Notes: a model not told the origin generated them from the letters alone. A stretch of DNA of 64,000 bases from Cesiribacteraceae bacterium YIM B00369 (GCA_017948555.1 JAFMYY010000019.1:61610-125609); one strand, 5' to 3'. Positions 52,082 to 61,922 are shown, counted from the stretch's first letter. Program-made: numbers and translations.

Positions 52082-53224
52082 ATGCTATCAAGACGAAAAT
52101 TCATATCTAAGGCTGCCTTAACAACTGCAGCCGCAACCTTCGCCCCTGCCCTGACCTCCGCGATTGGCGCTGAACAAGGGAGCAGTGGAGAAACTTTACA
52201 GTACAATCCCGAATCTCATAATGCCCTCGCAGGCTACAGGCTTCCTGCCAGCTTCGGCCTTGGAGGGGTAGCAGCAGGAAATGCTTTTCATATTAACAGC
52301 AACGAAGAGATTGAAAATGCGATGGAAGCTGCCTGGAACGGCGGTGTGCGTTACTTTGATACTTCCCCTTTTTATGGCTACGGACTGAGCGAACGCAGGA
52401 TGGGACTTTTCCTTTATGGAAAAAACAAGGAAGACTATATTCTTTCCACCAAAATAGGCCGCGTTTTTGAGCCAGACCCTGACTTCAGGATTAACCAGGA
52501 GGACATTTGGAAAGGTAAGCTCAACTTTAAGTACAGGTACGACTACTCAGCCGATGGTGTGCGTAAATCGGTAGAAGACAGCTTACAGCGCCTGGGCCTT
52601 GCCAGCATCGATATCGTATATATTCACGACCTGTCACCCGATAATGGCGAAATGGGAGAACAGTGGACAGATTACTTTGAGCAGGCCCGTAAAGGTGCCA
52701 TGCCCGAACTTACCCGCATGCGTGAAGAAGGCATCATCAAAGCCTGGGGGATGGGTGTAAACAGGATTGACCCCATCTTAAAAACGCTGGAAGTGGCCGA
52801 CCCGGACATTATGCTTTCTGCCACCCGGTACTCCCTGATAGAGCACGAAGATGCCCTGAACCGGCTGTTCCCGGCCTGTGAGAAAAAAAATGTGCCAATT
52901 GTTTCGGGCGCACCACTCAATTCAGGCTTCCTTGCAGGGAAGGAGCGCTACAACTATAGCAATAATATTCCGGAGAAGTACATGGCCAAACGCAATAAGC
53001 TAACAGAAATTGCCAAAAAGCATAATGTGGATTTGCGCACAGCCGCCCTGCAGTTTTGTGCAGCTCCCACCATCGTCACGGCTGTTATACCGGGAGCAAG
53101 CAACGGGCAACAGGCGGCAGCCAACGTGGCTTCCATGGAAGCCATTATCCCGAAGGCTTTCTGGCAGGAGCTGAAAAAAGAAAAACTGATAGCTGCTAAT
53201 GCGCCTGAACCCAAAGCAGATTAA
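52082..53224 (+). CDS. Tat-exported aldo/keto reductase
   Basis: A 380-residue aldo/keto reductase with an N-terminal Tat signal (SRRKFISKAALTTAAATFAPAL). The catalytic DTSPFYGYGLSERR, the lysine in YILSTKIG and YIHDLSPD histidine are present. A Tat signal implies export as a folded, probably cofactor-loaded, enzyme, which is unusual for NADPH-dependent reductases. It starts 33 bases after the PRISE gene and is likely co-transcribed. The stop codon lies inside a strong hairpin. Confidence 0.85.
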   Translation: MLSRRKFISKAALTTAAATFAPALTSAIGAEQGSSGETLQYNPESHNALAGYRLPASFGLGGVAAGNAFHINSNEEIENAMEAAWNGGVRYFDTSPFYGYGLSERRMGLFLYGKNKEDYILSTKIGRVFEPDPDFRINQEDIWKGKLNFKYRYDYSADGVRKSVEDSLQRLGLASIDIVYIHDLSPDNGEMGEQWTDYFEQARKGAMPELTRMREEGIIKAWGMGVNRIDPILKTLEVADPDIMLSATRYSLIEHEDALNRLFPACEKKNVPIVSGAPLNSGFLAGKERYNYSNNIPEKYMAKRNKLTEIAKKHNVDLRTAALQFCAAPTIVTAVIPGASNGQQAAANVASMEAIIPKAFWQELKKEKLIAANAPEPKAD

Positions 53225-53243
53225 TGCCTGCTTTGGGTTCAGG
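53204..53243 (+). terminator. Perfect hairpin containing the stop codon
   Basis: CCTGAACCCAAAGCAG and its exact complement CTGCTTTGGGTTCAGG form a 16-base stem with an eight-base loop in which the TAA of the preceding gene lies. There is no long T run after it, so it may stabilise the mRNA end or block read-through rather than act as a classical terminator. Confidence 0.65.
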
Positions 53244-53538
53244 ATGTGCATATTACGTGGTAAGGGTGGAGTTACCACCTGAATCCAGGTTTTATAGATG
53301 GCTGCTTTCACCTCCGGTACTTCTGATTTCACCTCCAGCGGAGAGGCTTTGCGCTTTTAAAAATGGCCAGGTTAAGCATCTCGGATAAAGGTGAACAACC
53401 TTTTCCCTACCTACCATGTCCGACATGAATTTTTGATATGAAACCATCAAAATTTCACTATTAAGAAAATGCCCGGCGAGGTCAGCTATGATCCCCGCTT
53501 TACATTTTTGAGTACCTATGCCTTGGAAAATCCCTCTT
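53225..53538. other. Non-coding gap before the IS3 remnant
   Basis: After the hairpin the sequence shows no convincing gene. Short frames here have no family features. The right end of the former IS3 element may lie in this stretch, but no terminal repeat was identified. Confidence 0.5.
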
Positions 53539-53883
53539 CTAAGCTGCAAACTCCAGTGGAGTTTTATACCCCAGTGACTGATGCGGCCTTTTACTATAAT
53601 ATTCATCCATCCAGCTTTGGGTCAAGGCCTCTGCCTGAGAAATGGTATCAAACAGATATGCATTTAAAATATCCTCTCTGGAAGTCCTGTTAAACCTTTC
53701 TACTATGGCATTTTGCTGTGACTTACACTTTTGTATGGCAGACCAGGTAATGTCCTTGTTTTTCATCCACATCTGAAAAAGCTTAGAGGTGAATTCCGGA
53801 CCGTTATCCGTTCTGATCCTTTCAGGCTTACCATGCCTTTCAATAGCTTCTTCAAGCTTTGTAAGGCTTGCCTGACATTCTAT
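53539..53883 (-). pseudogene. IS3-family transposase orfB remnant
   Basis: Only the last 115 codons remain. They include the second catalytic aspartate region (RIRTDNGPEFTSKLF) and the final glutamate region (QQNAIVERFNRTSREDIL), then MDEYYSKRPHQSLGYKTP. The frame is closed by TAA at its upstream edge, and orfA and the N-terminal half of orfB are missing. It marks an old insertion between the oxidoreductase genes and the SusCD locus. Confidence 0.88.
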
Positions 53884-54056
53884 TTAAAAGTAAAGTTAGT
53901 ATTAGCTCAGCACCTGTCCCAACACTGAAAAGGCATTTAAGAAAAGAAAAAATCAACTAAGAAATACTATCCTGTGGTCCTGCAAATAGGCAGTACTATA
54001 GATTGCTTTGTCTTGGTGGAGGATTGTTTAATGGGAATCAAAGCACTATTTGTAAA

Positions 54057-55394
54057 TCAGTTGTTCTTATGCTTGAGTGAAACACCCTCTGGTGATTTGA
54101 AGTTGATTCCTAATAATTCAGCTACAAAAGGCGCAATGTCCTCTAAGCCTACGGGTAAAGTTTGTTTTACATTATTAACACCAGCACCAGAAGCAATAAA
54201 TCCAGTCTGTATTTCAGGGAAATCAGGATAAAACCCATGGGCTCCCCCTTTTCCTTCTTTACGGGCTGGGCCCTCTAAGTCTCTTTTTAAGGCCACTCCC
54301 TTAACAGCGGCTAAGCCCATAACTGCATCGGGCGCAGCTCCAATCCTCTCCAGTTCCTCCTTCTCAACAATTCTAAAAAGCTTTCTGTCTTTTTCAGGTA
54401 ATTTATTAAGCAGGTCCCTTACCTGTTTTAAGGTTTTTTTGTCATTTTTATCTTTTAGGTGCAAGAAGGCAGAACCGGTAGCTGTATGAAACATTGCTTT
54501 CCATTTTACCTCGTTTCCTACTTTAGAGATGAGCCCTTGCTGAGCTAACCACACATTCGGAGACAAACTGGTGTGGATATCTACAAATCCATGATCCCCA
54601 ACGATTACAAAAGCTGTGCTGTCTTCAATACCGGCTTTTTCAACTGCCTCCCGTATTGCGCCCACAGCATGGTCAGCATTGGCCACTGCTCTAGGCACAT
54701 TTTTACCCTCACGGCCTTCTGCATGCTGAGCGCCATCTACTCCAACAATATGAACACTTATAAAATTTGGCTTATACTTCCTGATAATGTAACCTGCCAT
54801 TCTACCAATGTTCTCATCCATACTATAGTACCGCAGGTTTAAATCATTTGCCTCTAAAGTGCCTGTTGCATTTTGCATGACCTCCTCAAATAGTCCTTTA
54901 GGAGTAGCGGCTTCACTGATTGGCCCTCTTCGATCACCAGGGGCTTCCAGCGAAAAATTTTCAGGTAGGTTGTAATGTATAGGAGCACCTACAGAAACAG
55001 GCCAGGAGACGGAAGCAGTCTTCATGCCTGCTTTATTCACTTTATCCCAAAGAGTCTCCGACCGGATAAGCTTTTCTTCTGTAAACCACTGCCCGGTAGC
55101 CCCTTGAGGCTCAAAAGGAATGTTATAATAAATACCATGCGCTGCTGGTAGAGCACCTGTAATAATGGTAGTATGAGAAGGATAAGTAACGGTAGGAAAA
55201 ATTCCTCTTACGCCTTCCGAATACATTCCTTCCTCCATCAACTGGTGAAGGTTGGGAGCAGGCCAGGATTTATCTAAATAAAAATCCGGTCTTAATCCAT
55301 CTATGCTGATGAGTACAACATACTTTGCCTGTTGCCCCACAGCACTTCCAAAACAAAGTACTGAGATTAAGAAAAACAATAAGGTCCTTTTCAT
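54057..55394 (-). CDS. Exported type I phosphodiesterase / nucleotide pyrophosphatase
   Basis: A 445-residue alkaline-phosphatase-superfamily enzyme with a signal peptide (MKRTLLFFLISVLCFGSAVGQ). The start at 55394 is chosen for that peptide; the frame extends 69 bases upstream. Metal and nucleophile motifs are present: LISIDGLRPDF, GIFPTVTYPSHTTIITG (threonine nucleophile), VGVDGAQHAEG, IVGDHGFVD and GAHGFYPD. It should hydrolyse phosphodiester or pyrophosphate bonds in the periplasm. It is the last gene of the SusC-SusD-HD-phosphodiesterase series. Confidence 0.88.
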   Translation of the reverse strand: MKRTLLFFLISVLCFGSAVGQQAKYVVLISIDGLRPDFYLDKSWPAPNLHQLMEEGMYSEGVRGIFPTVTYPSHTTIITGALPAAHGIYYNIPFEPQGATGQWFTEEKLIRSETLWDKVNKAGMKTASVSWPVSVGAPIHYNLPENFSLEAPGDRRGPISEAATPKGLFEEVMQNATGTLEANDLNLRYYSMDENIGRMAGYIIRKYKPNFISVHIVGVDGAQHAEGREGKNVPRAVANADHAVGAIREAVEKAGIEDSTAFVIVGDHGFVDIHTSLSPNVWLAQQGLISKVGNEVKWKAMFHTATGSAFLHLKDKNDKKTLKQVRDLLNKLPEKDRKLFRIVEKEELERIGAAPDAVMGLAAVKGVALKRDLEGPARKEGKGGAHGFYPDFPEIQTGFIASGAGVNNVKQTLPVGLEDIAPFVAELLGINFKSPEGVSLKHKNN

Positions 55395-55435
55395 CTTTAT
55401 GATTAAATGCAATGATTTGTTCTGATATATCACCT

Positions 55436-56140
55436 TTATTGAGGCAGTGTACTCAGCTCCCACTTTATGTTATCGCGGGCGGCGCTTTCATAAAGGTTGT
55501 AGAAAACATCTGTTTTGAAGATTCTGTCCATTCCTAAAAAATAGTTTAAGATCCTTTTCCGTCCTGCATCAAACTGAGGTGAGCTGGCATACTCCAGCCT
55601 CACGTCTTGCACATATTTTTTGTAGATACCTCTCTCCAGACCAAGAATGGACATATCAGCGTCATTGAATAAATTAGTATCCATATCTTTGCTCAAAGCA
55701 TGCGCCTTTGTTGCTAAAATCAGTTCCCTGCATTTTTCAATTTTATCTTCCGGAAAATTGATTTGTTCTAATCGCTCCACAGCAAGTTCAGCGCTTCTTT
55801 CCTCATCCCTGTGATCAGGAGATCCATATATTACGTCGTGATAAACCATAGCCAACACAAGCGTCTCCCAATCCATTATCTGGTCTTTACATTTCAATAA
55901 TTGGGAATAAAAATTATCGAGGTGCTCCAGGTTATGGTAGTGCCTGTCTTTGCCGGTATAGTTTGACTCTACCTCCTGCCACAAGCTGCCAGAGATTTTA
56001 TCGCTTTTACTATACTTTTTTATAATAGTCCTGAATGCTGAAGGGACATCATCCTTAGGTGCGGCAGCCGTAGCCATTTGGTGTAACAGCAGGCATGTTA
56101 GCAGCAAAACAGTAATGCCGTATCTTATTTGTGTTTTCAT
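55436..56140 (-). CDS. Exported HD-domain phosphohydrolase
   Basis: A 234-residue protein with a signal peptide (YGITVLLLTCLLLHQMATAAA). The HD superfamily motif is seen as RHYHNLEHL (about residue 66) followed by LAMVYHDVIYGS and a later NDADMSILG aspartate. Related cytoplasmic proteins are predicted metal-dependent hydrolases of unknown substrate. Export is notable, since most HD hydrolases are cytoplasmic. It lies between SusD and the phosphodiesterase, consistent with release of phosphate from a phosphorylated nutrient. Confidence 0.82.
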   Translation of the reverse strand: MKTQIRYGITVLLLTCLLLHQMATAAAPKDDVPSAFRTIIKKYSKSDKISGSLWQEVESNYTGKDRHYHNLEHLDNFYSQLLKCKDQIMDWETLVLAMVYHDVIYGSPDHRDEERSAELAVERLEQINFPEDKIEKCRELILATKAHALSKDMDTNLFNDADMSILGLERGIYKKYVQDVRLEYASSPQFDAGRKRILNYFLGMDRIFKTDVFYNLYESAARDNIKWELSTLPQ

Positions 56141-56171
56141 ATATCCTACTAAGTTTAAAGATCAGAATGGC

Positions 56172-57602
56172 TTACTTAAGCAGCGGGAGAACTCTGTCTG
56201 CCGTTTTATTCTGCACAAGCACCTTATTCATATCAACCTCCATTGTTACCAAACCAGCTGCATTATCATAAGTAAAATCGTCCATACCCAGTTGACCCGG
56301 TATATAAGAAGGTATAATAGCCTTGGTGTGCTCCGCTTTTACATTATTGTTGTTCTGTTGCTCTACCTGCGATACCGGAAAGCGCATGCCAAGGTCAGTC
56401 ATTCTTCTTCCTTCCGACATGAAGATTTCCTGGCGCATTAAGCATAGTAAATACAGCACCTGATCAGAGGTAGTGGCACCCTCTATTTCGGCTTCGGTTA
56501 CGGAGGTTCCTGAAACGGTGTAGGCTGTTATATTTCCGGCTTGCCTATCTAAGATAAACCCGCTTCTGGCTGGGCTTGCTTCATCAAATTTCACGTCTAC
56601 GGTCGCTAAAAGTGGATAGTCACTTCTGTTTCCTTTTCGCTGAGCCAGTTTTGCATCTATAGAGGCAACAGGCCTGCGCCTCACCACTGCCAGCAGGTCC
56701 CTCAAGACTTTTTTGGCTTCTTCAACATTATTATTTCCTAGTGCTGCTTCTGCCAGAATAAGAAAAGCCTCCTCACCTTTTAATATAGCAACCGGCTTCT
56801 GATCTGTATTGGCATTGCCAACATGATAGTATTTAGGATCCAGAAAATCCAGCCTTGGCAGTGGAGCATAGGTATTGGTGGAACTGCTGAAAGTATAGGT
56901 CTGCATAATGTTTGATACGCCGTTTATGCCGTCGAATACTACCTGTAGCAGCAGCATGGGGTCATTCTTAACAATGATATCGGCATACGCAACAGCATTT
57001 TGCTTATCTCCCAGATTATAATAGGCTCTTGCTAATGCCAGTGCATACTGCTGCTTCTTTACAGGATCATTCTGCAAGGCATCCGCTGCCTTAAAATACT
57101 CTACAGCTTTTTGTAAACGTTCTGCAGCACTTGCCACGGGACCACCAGCTGTAAGTGGCAAGTATTCATATAGCTCTGCCCCAATCAGATAAGCGTATCC
57201 GCCTATAAAGTTCATGTCTGCTTTGATATTGTCTGTAGTTTCGCGGCTGGCAGGTGCCACATTATTCAGGCCGTAATCTGCCATCTCACTTAAGCGGGCA
57301 ATAGACCTTTGCATATTATCCACATCAAGGTCTGTATAAAGTATGTTGGGAATATCAAATACCTTATTAGAAAGCGAGCTATTGTTGTAATAATTGTCTG
57401 ATGCTATCTCCGCAAAGTGAACAGTACTGTTAAGGGTTAATGCTAATTGCCGGTACATGCCATTCAGCCAGATTGTTTCTGACTGAGGTGTCCCCAGAAA
57501 TGATTCGTCGGTAACATTCGGGTTATCAACCTCTACCAGAGAGCAACCAGTAAAGCCTGTTATGATAGCTGCACAAAGCAGTTGTTTTATAAATGTATGC
57601 AT
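56172..57602 (-). CDS. SusD/RagB-family nutrient-binding lipoprotein
   Basis: A 476-residue lipoprotein with lipobox ITGFTGCS. The mature start NPNVTDESFLGTPQSETIWLNGMY is typical of SusD-like proteins, and TPR-like helices follow (ALALARAYYNLGDKQNAVAYADIIV). SusD proteins cap the SusC channel and bind the nutrient at the cell surface. It starts 15 bases after susC. Confidence 0.93.
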   Translation of the reverse strand: MHTFIKQLLCAAIITGFTGCSLVEVDNPNVTDESFLGTPQSETIWLNGMYRQLALTLNSTVHFAEIASDNYYNNSSLSNKVFDIPNILYTDLDVDNMQRSIARLSEMADYGLNNVAPASRETTDNIKADMNFIGGYAYLIGAELYEYLPLTAGGPVASAAERLQKAVEYFKAADALQNDPVKKQQYALALARAYYNLGDKQNAVAYADIIVKNDPMLLLQVVFDGINGVSNIMQTYTFSSSTNTYAPLPRLDFLDPKYYHVGNANTDQKPVAILKGEEAFLILAEAALGNNNVEEAKKVLRDLLAVVRRRPVASIDAKLAQRKGNRSDYPLLATVDVKFDEASPARSGFILDRQAGNITAYTVSGTSVTEAEIEGATTSDQVLYLLCLMRQEIFMSEGRRMTDLGMRFPVSQVEQQNNNNVKAEHTKAIIPSYIPGQLGMDDFTYDNAAGLVTMEVDMNKVLVQNKTADRVLPLLK

Positions 57603-57617
57603 AATGAATTTCGGGTA

Positions 57618-60515
57618 TTAGAAATTAATTTTAACAGATCCTATAAATTGACGTGGCGCTGAATAGGCGGCATAATTAAGGCCACCTGTTGTGGCAGAAC
57701 CCTGGCCTTGGGCGCCTCCGGGCATTACGGCCTCAGGATCGGAGGCTGAAGCAGTAAAGTTGAGAGGATTAACTGCTGTAACTCCGATGCTCAGGTTTTG
57801 CAGTACGTTGCCGAGGAATCGCTTGTCAACTGCATATACAAGACCTACTGTTCTTACTTTCAGGAAGTCGCTTTTCTCTACAAACAGCTGCGAATAATTC
57901 AACCAGTTTGCTGTTTTGTTTATGGCAATCTCCTCTGCCGGTACACCTTCGGTAGAAGCACCATAGTTAATCCTGAACTGCTTGTCCCAATTAGATAAAT
58001 AACCTCCGGCCTGGTAGTCGGCATTGGCAAAGAACGAAAGGTTTTTATAAGCAACGTTTAAACCGGTACTTCCGGTAAGTTCTGGAAGTGTAGAACCCAG
58101 GAAAGATTGCGGAGTAGAACTCACCAGTGTTCCTTCGGGTCCGAAAATACCGTAGTTGCCACTTATATACCCTACCGGGTATCCTTCCTTCACTACAATC
58201 TGTACAGTCCGGGAAGTCATACCGCTCAGGTTAAATGGAGGGGCACCTCCAGTACTTACCACTAAATTATCGATGGTATTAACAGAGGCTCTTAGCCGCA
58301 CATCCCAGTCTTTTCTTTCCAGTAAGGCTACTGCCGTAGAAATTTCCCATCCTTTGTTGGATATAACGCCTATGTTACGCAACACATTTGGCTCACCTGA
58401 AGATGCGGCCGGAGGAACTACGAATAAGGCTTCTTCCGTTCTGTTATTAAAGTAGTTCACCGTTAGTGACACCTTGTTGTTCAGTAAGCCTAAATCCACT
58501 CCTACTTCTCTTGAGTGAGTCTTTTCAGGCCGAAGGTCTGGATTACCAGGCTGGCCGAAGGTGGCAGCCTGCCCACCAAGAAACCCGTTGAATGCAATGG
58601 TGCGCTCGTGGGCAAATGGAGTAGGGAAATTACCTGCTACACCGTAATTAGCTCTTATCTTTACTGTGTTGATGAAGTTAGGACCCCATTCTGCAAAGAA
58701 TGGCTCTGAGGTTAAAATATAAGAGAAGCCAATCTTTGGATAATATTGAACCCCGATAGAACTTCCGAAAGCAGAGTTTCCATCACCCCTTATGCCCACG
58801 TCCAGGAAGTATCTGTTCTTAAAACCGATGTTCTCTTGCAGAAATATACCGTAATTGGCAACCTCGGCATAAAACTCAGAACTTGTCCGGGTAGCAGCTT
58901 GGCTCACTGTTAATGCTCCATCACGAATATCCTGGCCGATATAGGCAATTTGCCTGTCTTCGGTTCTGAAAACCTGCCCGCCGAGAGTGGTTAAGAAAGA
59001 GAAATCGTTAATCCGGTAATCATACTGGCCTGTGAGCTCCAGTGTCAAACCCAAGTAGTTTCTGTCGAAGTTCGAGAGCGAACCAACGTTATTAGACCTG
59101 ATATGCCGGTTAAAAGCCATAGAAACAACCGACTGTTCTCGTTGCTGGCGAAAATCGATGCCGAACGTTCCCTTAATTAGCAGCTCTTTGAGAGGCTGGA
59201 ATTTTAATGATTGCGAAGTAGTGAACCGATTAACATTTGAGGTGTTATTCTGGAGCATTTCTGCAGAGTCAACGAAAGATTTTACTCTGGCAAACTCAGC
59301 ATCGGTTAGCTCATCCAGAACCGGGTTAAAACCAGGGCCAATAATTTTAGAGGCACCGTCTTCGGCAAACCAAAGGCCGGTATAACCGCCAGCGTTACCG
59401 TTTCTGACCCGCCTTAAACCTTGATTATTGTAAGAGAAGCTGCTCTCGTAAGACAGCTCATTCAGCACCTTTGCCGAAAAACCTACCCTGAAGTCCATCT
59501 TCTCCAACTGGTTTTGGTCATGGATAAGCACTCCGGTCGACTTATTGTATGAAGCGCCCATGCTGTAGCCAAAGTCGCTGTTTCCGCCGTTCATTCCAAC
59601 ACTATACAGGTTATAAACCCCGTCCTGGAACAACAGTTCTTTCGTTCTGTCGAAGTAGAGGTAATCATTTGTGGCATACTCCTTGCCTACATCCGCACTC
59701 GCATTAAACGATGCCTTCCCGGAGCCTTTTTTCTTTGTAAAGATTTGCAAAACACCGTTTGCCGCATCAGAACCATATAACGTAGTAGCAGCGCCACCAT
59801 TTATAAACTCAATTCTTTCGATGTTTTCAACAGGAATATCAGAAAGGGCACTGGTGGCTGCTCCCTGCGAAATACCTCCTGAGAGGCTCATGCCTATAGT
59901 GGCGGCAGTATTCAGGTTATCCATCCGTACACCATCAACATAGATAATAGGAGTAGAATTAGCAAAGGCAGAGTTGAGCCCCCTGCTTTGAAAGATAGTG
60001 GTGGCACCAGCCTGCCCACCCGATAACTTGATTTGAGCGTTAGGAATTTGCGATTGTAGAAGCTGATCGATTCTGTTAACAGGCAGGTGCTTTATTTGCT
60101 CTGCTGAAATGGTCGTAACACTAGTAGATATCCTTCTTTTGCTCACGTTAAGCCCTTGCCCTGTTACTACCACCTCATCCAGCTTTACCATGTCTTCATT
60201 CATTTCAACGGTGAGTGCTGTATTCCTGTCTGCGCTGTTTATTATTCTGCTAACGGGCATATATCCAACAGCAGTAAAAACAAGCGTAACTCCGTTGTTT
60301 GGGTTTGTAGCAGGACCAAGCGTCAGCGAGAAGGTGCCATTTACATCGGTAGAGGTACCACTTTGGGTACCGGCAATCTGAACGGTTACACCTGGAATGG
60401 TATTTTTACTTTTTGCATCCTTTACAACTCCATACACCTTTTCCTGCGCAAATGAAGGATGGGTATTGACAATCCATAAGAGAATCACCAACAATGAAAC
60501 TTTGTACAAATTCAC
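57618..60515 (-). CDS. SusC/RagA-family TonB-dependent outer-membrane transporter
   Basis: A 965-residue receptor. It has a signal peptide (VILLWIVNTHPSFAQ), a carboxypeptidase-like N-terminal domain (VYGVVKDAKSKNTIPGVTV), the sequence KLDEVVVTGQGL before the plug, the plug motif STPIIYVDGVRMDN and a 22-strand-type barrel ending in QFIGSVKINF. It imports a nutrient bound by SusD using TonB energy. The downstream phosphohydrolases suggest that the substrate is phosphorylated. Confidence 0.95.
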   Translation of the reverse strand: MNLYKVSLLVILLWIVNTHPSFAQEKVYGVVKDAKSKNTIPGVTVQIAGTQSGTSTDVNGTFSLTLGPATNPNNGVTLVFTAVGYMPVSRIINSADRNTALTVEMNEDMVKLDEVVVTGQGLNVSKRRISTSVTTISAEQIKHLPVNRIDQLLQSQIPNAQIKLSGGQAGATTIFQSRGLNSAFANSTPIIYVDGVRMDNLNTAATIGMSLSGGISQGAATSALSDIPVENIERIEFINGGAATTLYGSDAANGVLQIFTKKKGSGKASFNASADVGKEYATNDYLYFDRTKELLFQDGVYNLYSVGMNGGNSDFGYSMGASYNKSTGVLIHDQNQLEKMDFRVGFSAKVLNELSYESSFSYNNQGLRRVRNGNAGGYTGLWFAEDGASKIIGPGFNPVLDELTDAEFARVKSFVDSAEMLQNNTSNVNRFTTSQSLKFQPLKELLIKGTFGIDFRQQREQSVVSMAFNRHIRSNNVGSLSNFDRNYLGLTLELTGQYDYRINDFSFLTTLGGQVFRTEDRQIAYIGQDIRDGALTVSQAATRTSSEFYAEVANYGIFLQENIGFKNRYFLDVGIRGDGNSAFGSSIGVQYYPKIGFSYILTSEPFFAEWGPNFINTVKIRANYGVAGNFPTPFAHERTIAFNGFLGGQAATFGQPGNPDLRPEKTHSREVGVDLGLLNNKVSLTVNYFNNRTEEALFVVPPAASSGEPNVLRNIGVISNKGWEISTAVALLERKDWDVRLRASVNTIDNLVVSTGGAPPFNLSGMTSRTVQIVVKEGYPVGYISGNYGIFGPEGTLVSSTPQSFLGSTLPELTGSTGLNVAYKNLSFFANADYQAGGYLSNWDKQFRINYGASTEGVPAEEIAINKTANWLNYSQLFVEKSDFLKVRTVGLVYAVDKRFLGNVLQNLSIGVTAVNPLNFTASASDPEAVMPGGAQGQGSATTGGLNYAAYSAPRQFIGSVKINF

Positions 60516-60552
60516 AATAGAAAAGTTTAAGTTTGATGTTTTGAATTAAGCA

Positions 60553-60560
60553 CAAAGCTA
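60553..60560 (-). promoter_or_regulatory. -7 box of the SusC operon promoter
   Basis: TAGCTTTG on the minus strand matches TAnnTTTG exactly and lies 37 bases before the susC start. The palindrome seen at sites A-F is absent at the corresponding upstream position. Confidence 0.6.
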
Positions 60561-60745
60561 AGTTTATCATGTTATCTTAATATAATGTCATTATCATCAT
60601 ACTATAATCAATAAGCCCTACAAAGTTAACTATTGCTGCTTCCTGTGATTATATTCCATAAAATCAGGATCATTACTTTGGTCAAAGAGTAGCGGCTAAA
60701 GACAGGAAGAGCCTGAAAGGGTTGTTCATAGGTTCTAAGGCCAAC

Positions 60746-60773
60746 AAACCACCCAATTTTAAAGCGGTGGTTT
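60746..60773 (+). terminator. Hairpin with T run
   Basis: AAACCACC and GGTGGTTT form an eight-base stem followed by further T, a terminator shape on the plus strand. No plus-strand gene precedes it closely, so it may belong to a lost gene. Confidence 0.5.
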
Positions 60774-60964
60774 TTATGTAAAGAGGAATAATTCTTAAGA
60801 TCTTCTACTGTCTCCAGTTAAAGCGTGGAAAACATCAAAGCCATTGCTTGAAATTAATCCTACATCATATTAGGTTACTGGTAAAACATGACAAATAAAC
60901 ACACCTTTTGCGTTTATCTTGTAGATAGGTACAAACCACGAAAAATTCAACTAACAATTTAGCT

Positions 60965-61495
60965 ATGGAATGGATATTTGATAAAAGTGACCCCCTCCTG
61001 GAAACCATGATTGGGAGTATTATGATGTTCCTGATCATTATTTTATTAACCAGAATTATAGGTTTAAGGTCATTTGCAAAATTTACAGTTTACGATTTTG
61101 CCTTTACAATTGCTATTGGAAGTATCATAGCCTCTACACTCACTTCACGTACATCTATTGTCCATGGCTCAGTTGCAATCGCAAGTCTCCTCTTTTTGAC
61201 TTATATTTTTTCAACATTGCAGAAAATAATCCCGGCTTTAAGTTCTACAATTTCAAACAAACCAATTATGTTGATGAGGGGAAATCAGATACTTGAAGAA
61301 AATCTAAAATATGCAAGAATTGAAAGATCTCAACTGATTGCAAAACTGCGGGAGGCAAACGTATCACGATTAAATCAAGTTAAGGCTGTCATTCTTGAAA
61401 CCACGGGAGACATTTCAGTTTTACATAAATTGACAGATACAGATGATCAATCTATTGATAGTTTAATATTAGACGGAGTTCGGGAAAATCTATGA
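60965..61495 (+). CDS. DUF421 (YetF-type) membrane protein
   Basis: A 176-residue protein. The first 90 residues hold three membrane segments (MIGSIMMFLIIILLTRIIGL, FTVYDFAFTIAIGSIIAS, GSVAIASLLFLTYIFSTL). A cytoplasmic domain follows with NKPIMLMRGNQILEENLKYARI and RLNQVKAVILETTGDISVL, the DUF421 signature. The function of the family is not established. It is a single-gene unit. Confidence 0.88.
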   Translation: MEWIFDKSDPLLETMIGSIMMFLIIILLTRIIGLRSFAKFTVYDFAFTIAIGSIIASTLTSRTSIVHGSVAIASLLFLTYIFSTLQKIIPALSSTISNKPIMLMRGNQILEENLKYARIERSQLIAKLREANVSRLNQVKAVILETTGDISVLHKLTDTDDQSIDSLILDGVRENL

Positions 61496-61922
61496 GAAAA
61501 TAAACCTGTTATAATCAACATTTATAATTAGTTGCCCGTTACCGCTTCTTCTGATGATTCCGGAGGAAATTTCATCCCTGGAGCATATATGTATTAGGTG
61601 AGCGAAATTACTTTTTTTTCATTTCTTAAAGGAAATTACTTCTTCTTGATATTGCCGTAAAATTTCCTTTCTTCTAGAATTCTTGAGAAACCACGGTTAA
61701 ATTGGAAATCAAATCTCGTTGTTTTGAAAACAAAAGCCACTTCAAAATTGGGAGGTTTACTGAAAAAGATCACTGGTTGTCTCAAAAAACACTTCTGAAA
61801 CAACTTTACTTTTTCAGTTAAAAAATTTACTTCTTAAGAAGGTGGCTCAGGTGCTTCTTTTGGTTTTTTTTTTGATAAAAAAAGTCAATAGATAAATTAG
61901 TACAATCTTTATCAAATTGAAA
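61496..61922. other. Intergenic region before the DinB-like gene
   Basis: About 430 AT-rich bases with homopolymer runs. No gene, repeat or clear -7 box was identified. Confidence 0.5.

Larger units (their letters stand above)
60516..60964. other. Intergenic region between susC and the DUF421 gene
   Basis: About 450 bases with the susC promoter at 60553-60560 and a hairpin at 60746-60773. A 39-codon frame without a start codon ends at 60781 (RVAAKDRKSLKGLFIGSK) and might be the tail of a lost gene. Confidence 0.5.

Noticed and set aside
60659..60781. Short coding-like frame ending at 60781
   Set aside because: It has no start codon and only 39 codons after an upstream stop. Noted as a possible remnant only.
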